This document shows, piece after piece, positions 21,878 through 34,671 of a stretch of 64,000 bases of DNA; position 1 is the first letter of the stretch, and each line of letters opens with the position of its first letter. The notes beneath the pieces are model-generated. The model was not told where the DNA came from. It searched no databases and worked only from the letters and a program-made list of their open reading frames with translations. The DNA is taken from positions 16,365,001 through 16,429,000 of the forward strand of contig OX387197.1 in assembly GCA_947561715.1 (NCBI GenBank). The letters are read 5' to 3'. Source of the stretch: Ascidia mentula. Its lineage: Eukaryota > Chordata > Ascidiacea > Phlebobranchia > Ascidiidae. Made by a program: the position numbers and the translations under genes.

Positions 21878-24800
21878 GTTTAGTGGGTCGCGAAAAAAAC
21901 AGAGTCCAGCCTATGTCTCCCATTGTTAAGTGGGCTTGGGGCTCGAAAAAAACAGAGTCCAGCCTATCCCACCCAGTCTTAACTTCGGACCTATCTCGCC
22001 CATTGTTAAGTGGGTCGCGAAAAAAACAGAGTCCAGCCTATGTCTCCCATTGTTAAGTGGGCTTGGGGCTCGAAAAAAACAGAGTCCAGCCTATGTCTCC
22101 CATTGTTAAGTGGGCTTGGGGCTCGAAAAAAACAGAGTCCAGCCTATCCCACCCAGTCTTAACTTCGGACCTATCTCGCCCATTGTTAAGTGGATCGCGA
22201 AAAAAACAGAGTCCAGCCTATCCCACCCAGTCTTAACTTCGGCCCTATCTCGCCCATTGTTAAGTGGGTCGCGAAAAAAACAGAGTCCAGCCTATGTCTC
22301 CCATTGTTAAGTGGGCTTGGGGCTAGAAAAAAACAGAGTCCAGCCTATCCCACCTAGTCTTAACTTCGGCCCTATCTCGCCCATTGTTAAGTGGGTCGCG
22401 AAAAAAACAGAGTCCAGCCTATGTCTCCCATTGTTAAGTGGGCTTGGGGCTAGAAAAAAACAGAGTCCAGCCTATCCCACCCAGTCTTAACTTCGGCAAT
22501 ATCTCGCCCATTGTTAAGTGGGTCGCGAAAAAAACAGAGTCCAGCCTATGTCTCCCATTGTTAAGTGGGCTTGGGGCTCGAAAAAAACAGAGTCCAGCCT
22601 ATCCCACCCAGTCTTAACTTCGGCCCTATCTTGCCCATTGTTAAGTGGGTCGCGAAAAAAACAGAGTCCAGCCTATGTCTCCCATTGTTAAGTGGGCTTG
22701 GGGCTCGAAAAAAACAGAGTCCAGCCTATCCCACCCAGTCTTAACTTCGGACCTATCTCGCCCATTGTTAAGTGGGTCGCGAAAAAAACAGAGTCCAGCC
22801 TATCCCACCCAGTCTTAACTTCGGCCCTATCTCGCCCATTGTTAAGTGGGTCGCGAAAAAAACAGAGTCCAGCCTATGTCTCCCATTGTTAAGTGGGCTT
22901 GGGGCTAGAAAAAAACAGAGTCCAGCCTATCCCACCCAGTCTTAACTTCGGCCCTATCTCGCCCATTGTTAAGTGGGTCGCGAAAAAAACAGAGTCCAGC
23001 CTATGTCTCCCATTGTTAAGTGGGCTTGGGGCTAGAAAAAAACAGAGTCCAGCCTATCCCACCCAGTCTTAACTTCGGCAATATCTCGCCCATTGTTAAG
23101 TGGGTCGCGAAAAAAACAGAGTCCAGCCTATGTCTCCCATTGTTAAGTGGGCTTGGGGCTAGAAAAAAACAGAGTCCAGCCTATCCCACCCAGTCTTAAC
23201 TTCGGCAATATCTCGCCCATTGTTAAGTGGGTCGCGAAAAAAACAGAGTCCAGCCTATGTCTCCCATTGTTAAGTGGGCTTGGGGCTCGAAAAAAACAGA
23301 GTCCAGCCCATCCCACCCAGTCTTAACTTCGGCCCTATCTAGCCCATTGTTAAGTGGGTCGCGAAAAAAACAGAGTCCAGCCTATGTCGCCCATTGTTAA
23401 GTGGGCTTGGGGCTCGAAAAAAACAGAGTCCAGCCTATCCCACCCAGTCTTAACTTCGGCCCTATCTAGCCCATTGTTAAGTGGGTCGCGAAAAAAACAG
23501 AGTCCAGCCTATGTCGCCCATTGTTAAGTGGGCTTGGGGCCCGAAAAAAACAGAGTCCAGCCTATCCCACCCAGTCTTAACTTCGGCCCTATCTCGCCCA
23601 TTGTTAAGTGGGTCGCGAAAAAAACAGAGTCCAGCCTATGTCGCCCATTGTTAAGTGGGCTTGGGGCTCGAAAAAAACAGAGTCCAGCCTATCCCACCCA
23701 GTCTTAACTTCGGCCCTATCTAGCCCATTGTTAAGTGGGTCGCGAAAAAAACAGAGTCCAGCCTATGTCGCCCATTGTTAAGTGGGCTTGGGGCTCGAAA
23801 AAAACAGAGTCCAGCCTATCCCACCCAGTCTTAACTTCGGCCCTATCTCGCCCATTGTTAAGTGGGTCGCGAAAAAAACAGAGTCCAGCCTATCCCACCC
23901 AGTCTTAACTTCGGCCCTATCTCGCCCATTGTTAAGTGGGTCGCGAAAAAAACAGAGTCCAGCCTATGTCTCCCATTGTTAAGTGGGCTTGGGGCTCGAA
24001 AAAAACAGAGTCCAGCCAATGTCTCCCATTGTTAAGTGGGCTTGGGGCTCGAAAAAAACAGAGTCCAGCCTATCCCACCCAGTCTTAACTTCGGCCCTAT
24101 CTAGCCCATTGTTAAGTGGGTGGCGAAAAAAACAGAGTTCAGCCTATGTCTCCCATTGTTAAGTGGGCTTGGGGCTAGAAAAAAAACAGAGTCCAGCCTA
24201 TCTCACCCAGTCTTAACTTCGGCCCTATCTCGCCCATTGTTAAGTGGGTCGCGAAAAAAACAGAGTCCAGCCTATGTCCCCCATTGTTAAGTGGGCTTGG
24301 GGCTCGAAAAAAACAGAGTCCAGCCTATCCCACCCAGTCTTAACTTCGGCCCTATCTAGCCCATTGTTAAGTGGGTGGCGAAAAAAACAGAGTTCAGCCT
24401 ATGTCTCCCATTGTTAAGTGGGCTTGGGGCTAGAAAAAAACAGAGTCCAGCCTATCCCACCCAGTCTTAACTTCGGCCCTATCTCGCCCATTGTTAAGTG
24501 GGTCGCGAAATAAACAGAGTCCAGCCTATGTCTCCCATTGTTAAGTGGGCTTGGGGCTCGAAAAAAACAGAGTCCAGCCTATCCCACCCAGTCTTAACTT
24601 CGGCCCTATCTCGCCCATTGTTAAGTGGGTCGCGAAAAAAACAGAGTCCAGCCTATGTCGCCCATTGTTAAGTGGGCTTGGGGCTCGAAAAAAACAGAGT
24701 CCAGCCTATCCCACCCAGTCTTAACTTCGGCCCTATCTAGCCCATTGTTAAGTGGGTCGCGATAAAAACAGCCTATCCCACCCAGTCTTAACTTCGGCCC

Positions 24801-25745
24801 TATCTAGCCCATTGTTAAGTGGGTCGCGAAAAAAACAGAGTCCAGCCTATGTCGCCCATTGTTAAGTGGGCTTGGGGCTCGAAAAAAACAGAGTCCAGCC
24901 TATCCCACCCAGTCTTAACTTCGGCCCTATCTAGCCCATTGTTAAGTGGGTCGCGATAAAAACAGCCTATCCCACCCAGTCTTAACTTCGGCCCTATCTA
25001 GCCCATTGTTAAGTGGGTCGCGAAAAAAACAGAGTCCAGCCTATGTCGCCCATTGTTAAGTGGGCTTGGGGTTCGAAAAAAACAGAGTCCAGCCTATCCC
25101 ACCCAGTCTTAACTTCGGCCCTATCTAGCCCATTGTTAAGTGGGTCGCGATAAAAACAGCCTATCCCACCCAGTCTTAACTTCGGCCCTATCTAGCCCAT
25201 TGTTAAGTGGGTCGCGAAAAAAACAGAGTCCAGCCTATGTCGCCCATTGTTAAGTGGGCTTGGGGCTCGAAAAAAACAGAGTCCAGCCTATCCCACCCAG
25301 TCTTAACTTCGGCCCTATCTCGCCCATTGTTAAGTGGGTCGCGAAAAAAACAGAGTCCAGCCTATGTCTCCCATTGTTAAGTGGGCTTGGGGCTCGAAAA
25401 AAACAGAGTCCAGCCTATCCCACCCAGTCTTAACTTCGGCCCTATCTCGCCCATTGTTAAGTGGGTCGCGAAAAAAACAGAGTCCAGCCTATGTCGCCCA
25501 TTGTTAAGTGGGCTTGGGGCTCGAAAAAATCGGAGTCCAGCCTATCCCACCCAGTCTTAACTTCGGCCCTATCTAGCCCATTGTTAAGTGGGTGGCGAAA
25601 AAAACAGAGTTCAGCCTATGTCTCCCATTGTTAAGTGGGCTTGGGGCTAGAAAAAAACAGAGTCCAGCCTATCCCACCCAGTCTTAACTTCGGCCCTATC
25701 TCGCCCATTGTTAAGTGGGTCGCGAAAAAAACAGAGTCCAGCCTA
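21878..25745 (+). repeat. Block C, copy 2, shorter by two 127-bp units
   Basis: The offset to copy 1 steps from 15,007 to 14,880 to 14,753 bp, two drops of exactly 127. The lost units are the CTTGCCC dimer near 22.1 kb and one dimer near 24.24 kb. A TGGATCGCG variant at about 22192 is private to this copy. Confidence 0.8.
24675..25256 (+). repeat. Three tandem 194-bp trimers, second cluster
   Basis: Same structure as at 9922-10503. The third unit has the head variant GGGGTTCG near 25070. It lies within the duplicated block 21878-25745 at the position predicted by the 14,753-bp offset, so it was copied as part of a larger segment. Confidence 0.88.
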
Positions 25746-26749
25746 TCCCACCCAGTCTTAACTTCGGCCCTATCTAGCCCATTGTTAAGTGGGTGGCGAA
25801 AAAAACAGAGTTCAGCCTATGTCTCCCATTGTTAAGTGGGCTTGGGGCTAGAAAAAAAACAGAGTCCAGCCTATCTCACCCAGTCTTAACTTCGGCCCTA
25901 TCTCGCCCATTGTTAAGTGGGTCGCGAAAAAAACAGAGTCCAGCCTATGTCTCCCATTGTTAAGTGGGCTTTGGGCTCGAAAAAAACAGAGTCCAGCCTA
26001 TCCCACCCAGTCTTAACTTCGGCCCTATCTAGCCCATTGTTAAGTGGGTGGCGAAAAAAACAGAGTTCAGCCTATGTCTCCCATTGTTAAGTGGGCTTGG
26101 GGCTAGAAAAAAACAGAGTCCAGCCTATCCCACCCAGTCTTAACTTCGGCCCTATCTCGCCCATTGTTAAGTGGGTCGCGAAAAAAACAGAGTCCAGCCT
26201 ATGTCTCCCATTGTTAAGTGGGCTTGGGGCTCGAAAAAAACAGAGTCCAGCCTATCCCACCCAGTCTTAACTTCGGCCCTATCTCGCCCATTGTTAAGTG
26301 GGTCGCGAAAAAAACAGAGTCCAGCCTATGTCGCCCATTGTTAAGTGGGCTTGGGGCTCGAAAAAAACAGAGTCCAGCCTATCCCACCCAGTCTTAACTT
26401 CGGCCCTATCTAGCCCATTGTTAAGTGGGTCGCGATAAAAACAGCCTATCCCACCCAGTCTTAACTTCGGCCCTATCTAGCCCATTGTTAAGTGGGTCGC
26501 GAAAAAAACAGAGTCCAGCCTATGTCGCCCATTGTTAAGTGGGCTTGGGGCTCGAAAAAAACAGAGTCCAGCCTATCCCACCCAGTCTTAACTTCGGCCC
26601 TATCTCGCCCATTGTTAAGTGGGTCGCGAAAAAAACAGAGTCCAGCCTATGTCGCCCATTGTTAAGTGGGCTTGGGGCTCGAAAAAAACAGAGTCCAGCC
26701 TATCCCACCCAGTCTTAACTTCGGCCCTATCTAGCCCATTGTTAAGTGG

Positions 26750-27955
26750 GTCGCGAAAAAAAAAGAGTCCAGCCTATGTCGCCCATTGTTAAGTGGGCTT
26801 GGGGCTCGAAAAAAACAGAGTCCAGCCTGTCCCACCCAGTCTTAACTTCGGCCCTATCTAGCCCATTGTTAAGTGGGTCGCGAAAAAAACAGAGTCCAGC
26901 CTATCCCACCCAGTCTTAACTTCAGCCCTATCTCGCCCATTGTTAAGTGGGTCGCGAAAAAAACAGAGTCCAGCCTATGTCTCCCATTGTTAAGTGGGCT
27001 TGGGGCTCGAAAAAAACAGAGTCCAGCCTATCCCACCCAGTCTTAACTTCGGCCCTATCTAGCCCATTGTTAAGTGGGTCGCGATAAAATCAGCCTATCC
27101 CACCCAGTCTTAACTTCGGCCCTATCTAGCCCATTGTTAAGTGGGTCGCGAAAAAAACAGAGTCCAGCCTATGTCTCCCATTGTTAAGTGGGCTTGGGAC
27201 TCGAAAAAAACAGAGTCCAGCCTATCCCACCCAGTCTTAACTTCAGCCCTATCTCGCCCATTGTTAAGTGGGTCGCGAAAAAAACAGAGTCCAGCCTATG
27301 TCTCCCATTGTTAAGTGGGCTTGGGGCTCGAAAAAAACAGAGTCCAGCCTATCCCACCCAGTCTTAACTTCGGCCCTATCTAGCCCATTGTTAAGTGGGT
27401 CGCGATAAAAACAGCCTATCCCACCCAGTCTTAACTTCGGCCCTATCTAGCCCATTGTTAAGTGGGTCGCGAAAAAAACAGAGTCCAGCCTATGTCTCCC
27501 ATTGTTAAGTGGGCTTGGGGCTCGAAAAAAACAGAGTCCAGCCTATCCCACCCAGTCTTAACTTCGGCCCTATCTCGCCCATTGTTAAGTGGGTCGCGAA
27601 AAAAACAGAGTCCAGCCTATGTCGCCCATTGTTTAGTGGGCTTGGGGCTCGAAAAAAACAGAGTCCAGCCTATCCCACCCAGTCTTAACTTCGGCCCTAT
27701 CTCGCCCATTGTTAAGTGGGTCGCGAAAAAAACAGAGTCCAGCCTATGTCGCCCATTGTTAAGTGGGCTTGGGGCTCGAAAAAAACAGAGTCCAGCCTAT
27801 CCCACCCAGTCTTAACTTCGGCCCTATCTAGCACATTGTTAAGTGGGTCGCGAAAAAAACAGAGTCCAGCCTATGTCGCCCATTGTTAAGTGGGCTTGGG
27901 GCTCGAAAAAAACAGAGTCCAGCCTATCCCACCCAGTCTTAACTTCGGCCCTATC
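26750..27955 (+). repeat. Island of type III satellite variants inside domain II
   Basis: The first occurrences in the window of the A9 run (GAAAAAAAAAGAG, about 26756), CCTGTCCC (26827), CTTCAGCCC (26920), GGGACTCG (27187) and TAGCACATT (27828) are clustered here. They next appear from about 43.3 kb on, where they dominate. Confidence 0.85.
26997..27190 (+). repeat. 194-bp trimer with GATAAAATCAG variant
   Basis: The interrupted A tract reads ATAAAATCAG instead of ATAAAAACAG. The same variant recurs near 43650, 50580, 53250 and 60868, linking this island to domain III. Confidence 0.85.
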
Positions 27956-27964
27956 TAGCCCATT

Positions 27965-30900
27965 GTTTAGTGGGTCGCGAAAAAAACAGAGTCCAGCCTA
28001 TGTCTCCCATTGTTAAGTGGGCTTGGGGCTCGAAAAAAACAGAGTCCAGCCTATCCCACCCAGTCTTAACTTCGGACCTATCTCGCCCATTGTTAAGTGG
28101 GTCGCGAAAAAAACAGAGTCCAGCCTATGTCTCCCATTGTTAAGTGGGCTTGGGGCTCGAAAAAAACAGAGTCCAGCCTATGTCTCCCATTGTTAAGTGG
28201 GCTTGGGGCTCGAAAAAAACAGAGTCCAGCCTATCCCACCCAGTCTTAACTTCGGCCCTATCTTGCCCATTGTTAAGTGGGTCGCGAAAAAAACAGAGTC
28301 CAGCCTATGTCTCCCATTGTTAAGTGGGCTTGGGGCTCGAAAAAAACAGAGTCCAGCCTATCCCACCCAGTCTTAACTTCGGACCTATCTCGCCCATTGT
28401 TAAGTGGGTCGCGAAAAAAACAGTGTCCAGCCTATCCCACCCAGTCTTAACTTCGGCCCTATCTCGCCCATTGTTAAGTGGGTCGCGAAAAAAACAGAGT
28501 CCAGCCTATGTCTCCCATTGTTAAGTGGGCTTGGGGCTAGAAAAAAACAGAGTCCAGCCTATCCCACCCAGTCTTAACTTCGGCCCTATCTCGCCCATTG
28601 TTAAGTGGGTCGCGAAAAAAACAGAGTCCAGCCTATGTCTCCCATTGTTAAGTGGGCTTGGGGCTAGAAAAAAACAGAGTCCAGCCTATCCCACCCAGTC
28701 TTAACTTCGGCAATATCTCGCCCATTGTTAAGTGGGTCGCGAAAAAAACAGAGTCCAGCCTATGTCTCCCATTGTTAAGTGGGCTTGGGGCTCGAAAAAA
28801 ACAGAGTCCAGCCTATCCCACCCAGTCTTAACTTCGGCCCTATCTTGCCCATTGTTAAGTGGGTCGCGAAAAAAACAGAGTCCAGCCTATGTCTCCCATT
28901 GTTAAGTGGGCTTGGGGCTCGAAAAAAACAGAGTCCAGCCTATCCCACCCAGTCTTAACTTCGGACCTATCTCGCCCATTGTTAAGTGGGTCGCGAAAAA
29001 AACAGAGTCCAGCCTATCCCACCCAGTCTTAACTTCGGCCCTATCTCGCCCATTGTTAAGTGGGTCGCGAAAAAAACAGAGTCCAGCCTATGTCTCCCAT
29101 TGTTAAGTGGGCTTGGGGCTAGAAAAAAACAGAGTCCAGCCTATCCCACCCAGTCTTAACTTCGGCCCTATCTCGCCCATTGTTAAGTGGGTCGCGAAAA
29201 AAACAGAGTCCAGCCTATGTCTCCCATTGTTAAGTGGGCTTGGGGCTAGAAAAAAACAGAGTCCAGCCTATCCCACCCAGTCTTAACTTCGGCAATATCT
29301 CGCCCATTGTTAAGTGGGTCGCGAAAAAAACAGAGTCCAGCCTATGTCTCCCATTGTTAAGTGGGCTTGGGGCTAGAAAAAAACAGAGTCCAGCCTATCC
29401 CACCCAGTCTTAACTTCGGCAATATCTCGCCCATTGTTAAGTGGGTCGCGAAAAAAACAGAGTCCAGCCTATGTCTCCCATTGTTAAGTGGGCTTGGGGC
29501 TCGAAAAAAACAGAGTCCAGCCCATCCCACCCAGTCTTAACTTCGGCCCTATCTAGCCCATTGTTAAGTGGGTCGCGAAAAAAACAGAGTCCAGCCTATG
29601 TCGCCCATTGTTAAGTGGGCTTGGGGCTCGAAAAAAACAGAGTCCAGCCTATCCCACCCAGTCTTAACTTCGGCCCTATCTAGCCCATTGTTAAGTGGGT
29701 CGCGAAAAAAACAGAGTCCAGCCTATGTCGCCCATTGTTAAGTGGGCTTGGGGCCCGAAAAAAACAGAGTCCAGCCTATCCCACCCAGTCTTAACTTCGG
29801 CCCTATCTCGCCCATTGTTAAGTGGGTCGCGAAAAAAACAGAGTCCAGCCTATGTCGCCCATTGTTAAGTGGGCTTGGGGCTCGAAAAAAACAGAGTCCA
29901 GCCTATCCCACCCAGTCTTAACTTCGGCCCTATCTAGCCCATTGTTAAGTGGGTCGCGAAAAAAACAGAGTCCAGCCTATGTCGCCCATTGTTAAGTGGG
30001 CTTGGGGCTCGAAAAAAACAGAGTCCAGCCTATCCCACCCAGTCTTAACTTCGGCCCTATCTCGCCCATTGTTAAGTGGGTCGCGAAAAAAACAGAGTCC
30101 AGCCTATCCCACCCAGTCTTAACTTCGGCCCTATCTCGCCCATTGTTAAGTGGGTCGCGAAAAAAACAGAGTCCAGCCTATGTCTCCCATTGTTAAGTGG
30201 GCTTGGGGCTCGAAAAAAACAGAGTCCAGCCAATGTCTCCCATTGTTAAGTGGGCTTGGGGCTCGAAAAAAACAGAGTCCAGCCTATCCCACCCAGTCTT
30301 AACTTCGGCCCTATCTAGCCCATTGTTAAGTGGGTGGCGAAAAAAACAGAGTTCAGCCTATGTCTCCCATTGTTAAGTGGGCTTGGGGCTAGAAAAAAAA
30401 CAGAGTCCAGCCTATCTCACCCAGTCTTAACTTCGGCCCTATCTCGCCCATTGTTAAGTGGGTCGCGAAAAAAACAGAGTCCAGCCTATGTCTCCCATTG
30501 TTAAGTGGGCTTGGGGCTCGAAAAAAACAGAGTCCAGCCTATCCCACCCAGTCTTAACTTCGGCCCTATCTCGCCCATTGTTAAGTGGGTCGCGAAAAAA
30601 ACAGAGTCCAGCCTATGTCCCCCATTGTTAAGTGGGCTTGGGGCTCGAAAAAAACGGAGTCCAGCCTATCCCACCCAGTCTTAACTTCGGCCCTATCTAG
30701 CCCATTGTTAAGTGGGTGGCGAAAAAAACAGAGTTCAGCCTATGTCTCCCATTGTTAAGTGGGCTTGGGGCTAGAAAAAAACAGAGTCCAGCCTATCCCA
30801 CCCAGTCTTAACTTCGGCCCTATCTCGCCCATTGTTAAGTGGGTCGCGAAATAAACAGAGTCCAGCCTATGTCTCCCATTGTTAAGTGGGCTTGGGGCTC

Positions 30901-32086
30901 GAAAAAAACAGAGTCCAGCCTATCCCACCCAGTCTTAACTTCGGCCCTATCTCGCCCATTGTTAAGTGGGTCGCGAAAAAAACAGAGTCCAGCCTATGTC
31001 GCCCATTGTTAAGTGGGCTTGGGGCTCGAAAAAAACAGAGTCCAGCCTATCCCACCCAGTCTTAACTTCGGCCCTATCTAGCCCATTGTTAAGTGGGTCG
31101 CGATAAAAACAGCCTATCCCACCCAGTCTTAACTTCGGCCCTATCTAGCCCATTGTTAAGTGGGTCGCGAAAAAAACAGAGTCCAGCCTATGTCGCCCAT
31201 TGTTAAGTGGGCTTGGGGCTCGAAAAAAACAGAGTCCAGCCTATCCCACCCAGTCTTAACTTCGGCCCTATCTAGCCCATTGTTAAGTGGGTCGCGATAA
31301 AAACAGCCTATCCCACCCAGTCTTAACTTCGGCCCTATCTAGCCCATTGTTAAGTGGGTCGCGAAAAAAACAGAGTCCAGCCTATGTCGCCCATTGTTAA
31401 GTGGGCTTGGGGCTCGAAAAAAACAGAGTCCAGCCTATCCCACCCAGTCTTAACTTCGGCCCTATCTAGCCCATTGTTAAGTGGGTCGCGATAAAAACAG
31501 CCTATCCCACCCAGTCTTAACTTCGGCCCTATCTAGCCCATTGTTAAGTGGGTCGCGAAAAAAACAGAGTCCAGCCTATGTCGCCCATTGTTAAGTGGGC
31601 TTGGGGCTCGAAAAAAACAGAGTCCAGCCTATCCCACCCAGTCTTAACTTCGGCCCTATCTCGCCCATTGTTAAGTGGGTCGCGAAAAAAACAGAGTCCA
31701 GCCTATGTCTCCCATTGTTAAGTGGGCTTGGGGCTCGAAAAAAACAGAGTCCAGCCTATCCCACCCAGTCTTAACTTCGGCCCTATCTCGCCCATTGTTA
31801 AGTGGGTCGCGAAAAAAACAGAGTCCAGCCTATGTCGCCCATTGTTAAGTGGGCTTGGGGCTCGAAAAAATCGGAGTCCAGCCTATCCCACCCAGTCTTA
31901 ACTTCGGCCCTATCTAGCCCATTGTTAAGTGGGTGGCGAAAAAAACAGAGTTCAGCCTATGTCTCCCATTGTTAAGTGGGCTTGGGGCTAGAAAAAAACA
32001 GAGTCCAGCCTATCCCACCCAGTCTTAACTTCGGCCCTATCTCGCCCATTGTTAAGTGGGTCGCGAAAAAAACAGAGTCCAGCCTA
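27965..32086 (+). repeat. Block C, copy 3
   Basis: It matches copy 1 at a constant offset of 21,094 bp over its whole length. Only scattered differences were seen, for example CAGTGTCC near 28422 and AAACGGAG near 30655. Copy 3 and the sequence after it also match copy 2 and its downstream flank to about 33.0 kb (offsets 6,214, 6,341 and 6,468). Confidence 0.8.
31016..31597 (+). repeat. Three tandem 194-bp trimers, third cluster
   Basis: The diagnostic TCGCGATAAAAAC heads are at about 31098, 31292 and 31486. The cluster lies 21,094 bp from the first, matching the block duplication 6871-10992 to 27965-32086. Confidence 0.88.
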
Positions 32087-34671
32087 TCCCACCCAGTCTT
32101 AACTTCGGCCCTATCTAGCCCATTGTTAAGTGGGTGGCGAAAAAAACAGAGTTCAGCCTATGTCTCCCATTGTTAAGTGGGCTTGGGGCTAGAAAAAAAA
32201 CAGAGTCCAGCCTATCTCACCCAGTCTTAACTTCGGCCCTATCTCGCCCATTGTTAAGTGGGTCGCGAAAAAAACAGATTCCAGCCTATGTCTCCCATTG
32301 TTAAGTGGGCTTTGGGCTCGAAAAAAACAGAGTCCAGCCTATCCCACCCAGTCTTAACTTCGGCCCTATCTCGCCCATTGTTAAGTGGGTCGCGAAAAAA
32401 ACAGAGTCCAGCCTATGTCGCCCATTGTTAAGTGGGCTTGGGGCTCGAAAAAATCGGAGTCCAGCCTATCCCACCCAGTCTTAACTTCGGCCCTATCTAG
32501 CCCATTGTTAAGTGGGTGGCGAAAAAAACAGAGTTCAGCCTATGTCTCCCATTGTTAAGTTGGCTTGGGGCTAGAAAAAAACAGAGTCCAGCCTATCCCA
32601 CCCAGTCTTAACTTCGGCCCTATCTCGCCCATTGTTAAGTGGGTCGCGAAAAAAACAGAGTCCAGCCTATGTCTCCCATTGTTAAGTGGGCTTGGGGCTC
32701 GAAAAAAACAGAGTCCAGCCTATCCCACCCAGTCTTAACTTCGGCCCTATCTCGCCCATTGTTAAGTGGGTCGCGAAAAAAACAGAGTCCAGCCTATGTC
32801 GCCCATTGTTAAGTGGGCTTGGGGCTCGAAAAAAACAGAGTCCAGCCTATCCCACCCAGTCTTAACTTCGGCCCTATCTAGCCCATTGTTAAGTGGGTCG
32901 CGATAAAAACAGCCTATCCCACCCAGTCTTAACTTCGGCCCTATCTAGCCCATTGTTAAGTGGGTCGCGAAAAAAACAGAGTCCAGCCTATGTCGCCCAT
33001 TGTTAAGTGGGCTTGGGGCTCGAAAAAAACAGAGTCCAGCCTATCCCACCCAGTCTTAACTTCGGCCCTATCTAGCCCATTGTTAAGTGGGTCGCGAAAA
33101 AAACAGAGTCCAGCCTATGTCGCCCATTGTTAAGTGGGCTTGGGGCTCGAAAAAAACAGAGTCCAGCCTATCCCACCCAGTCTTAACTTCGGCCCTATCT
33201 CGCCCATTGTTAAGTGGGTCGCGAAAAAAACAGAGTCCAGCCTATCCCACCCAGTCTTAACTTCGGCCCTATCTCGCCCATTGTTAAGTGGGTCGCGAAA
33301 AAAACAGAGTCCAGCCTATGTCTCCCATTGTTAAGTGGGCTTGGGGCTCGAAAAAAACAGAGTCCAGCCAATGTCTCCCATTGTTAAGTGGGCTTGGGGC
33401 TCGAAAAAAACAGAGTCCAGCCTATCCCACCCAGTCTTAACTTCGGCCCTATCTAGCCCATTGTTAAGTGGGTGGCGAAAAAAACAGAGTTCAGCCTATG
33501 TCTCCCATTGTTAAGTGGGCTTGGGGCTAGAAAAAAAACAGAGTCCAGCCTATCTCACCCAGTCTTAACTTCGGCCCTATCTCGCCCATTGTTAAGTGGG
33601 TCGCGAAAAAAACAGAGTCCAGCCTATGTCTCCCATTGTTAAGTGGGCTTGGGGCTCGAAAAAAACAGAGTCCAGCCTATCCCACCCAGTCTTAACTTCG
33701 GCCCTATCTCGCCCATTGTTAAGTGGGTCGCGAAAAAAACAGAGTCCAGCCTATGTCCCCCATTGTTAAGTGGGCTTGGGGCTCGAAAAAAACGGAGTCC
33801 AGCCTATCCCACCCAGTCTTAACTTCGGCCCTATCTAGCCCATTGTTAAGTGGGTGGCGAAAAAAACAGAGTTCAGCCTATGTCTCCCATTGTTAAGTGG
33901 GCTTGGGGCTAGAAAAAAACAGAGTCCAGCCTATCCCACCCAGTCTTAACTTCGGCCCTATCTCGCCCATTGTTAAGTGGGTCGCGAAATAAACAGAGTC
34001 CAGCCTATGTCTCCCATTGTTAAGTGGGCTTGGGGCTCGAAAAAAACAGAGTCCAGCCTATCCCACCCAGTCTTAACTTCGGCCCTATCTCGCCCATTGT
34101 TAAGTGGGTCGCGAAAAAAACAGAGTCCAGCCTATGTCGCCCATTGTTAAGTGGGCTTGGGGCTCGAAAAAAACAGAGTCCAGCCTATCCCACCCAGTCT
34201 TAACTTCGGCCCTATCTAGCCCATTGTTAAGTGGGTCGCGATAAAAACAGCCTATCCCACCCAGTCTTAACTTCGGCCCTATCTAGCCCATTGTTAAGTG
34301 GGTCGCGAAAAAAACAGAGTCCAGCCTATGTCGCCCATTGTTAAGTGGGCTTGGGGCTCGAAAAAAACAGAGTCCAGCCTATCCCACCCAGTCTTAACTT
34401 CGGCCCTATCTAGCCCATTGTTAAGTGGGTCGCGATAAAAACAGCCTATCCCACCCAGTCTTAACTTCGGCCCTATCTAGCCCATTGTTAAGTGGGTCGC
34501 GAAAAAAACAGAGTCCAGCCTATGTCGCCCATTGTTAAGTGGGCTTGGGGCTCGAAAAAAACAGAGTCCAGCCTATCCCACCCAGTCTTAACTTCGGCCC
34601 TATCTAGCCCATTGTTAAGTGGGTCGCGATAAAAACAGCCTATCCCACCCAGTCTTAACTTCGGCCCTATC
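32065..34671 (+). repeat. Tandem block duplication F, copy 1 (offset 2,736 bp)
   Basis: It matches 34801-37407. Shared private variants include CAGATTCCAG (32275/35011), GTTAAGTTGGC (about 32557/35293) and GTCCCCC (33755/36491). The breakpoint at about 34671 is a CTCGCCC/CTAGCCC switch. Confidence 0.8.

Larger units (their letters stand above)
1..23600 (+). repeat. Array domain I (GCAATAT / GGGCCCG variants)
   Basis: Long bodies with GCAATAT, the CAGCCCATCCC monomer and the GGGCCCG head are frequent here. The last GCAATAT and GGGCCCG copies I saw, at about 29420 and 29751, lie in block C copy 3. Domain edges are gradual because of the overlapping duplications. Confidence 0.7.
23600..27955 (+). 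repeat. Segmental duplication H, copy 1 (about 4.4 kb)
   Basis: It matches about 40043-44525. The offset is 16,443 bp up to the CTCACCC monomer and 16,570 bp after it, because copy 1 lacks one 127-bp unit near 24.24 kb. The match includes the type III island 26.75-27.95 kb and ends where copy 2 reads TATATAGCCC. Confidence 0.78.
30420..34671 (+). repeat. Segmental duplication G, copy 1 (offset 7,091 bp)
   Basis: It matches 37511-41762 with the same order of CGAAATAA, 194-bp clusters, GTGGCG, CTCACCC and 201-bp trimers (31979/39070 and 33137/40228). It ends at about 34671, the same breakpoint as duplication F. CAGATTCC at 32275 is not shared with copy 2, so that variant arose after the 7,091-bp duplication or was converted. 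Confidence 0.78.

Noticed and set aside
25068..25082. RNA polymerase III B box (GGTTCGA) in rare heads near 25070, 49331 and 51998
   Set aside because: It is a single-base variant of GGCTCGA followed by A7 in place of the required CC. There is no A box at a suitable distance and no tRNA-like fold.
27462..27815. 117-codon open frame, also near 44032, 45891, 55165 and 56502
   Set aside because: It is opened by a GTTTAGT variant that removes the usual in-frame TAA and is made of repeated satellite monomers. It begins at GTG and has no initiation context. Its copies follow the HOR duplications, not gene-like conservation.
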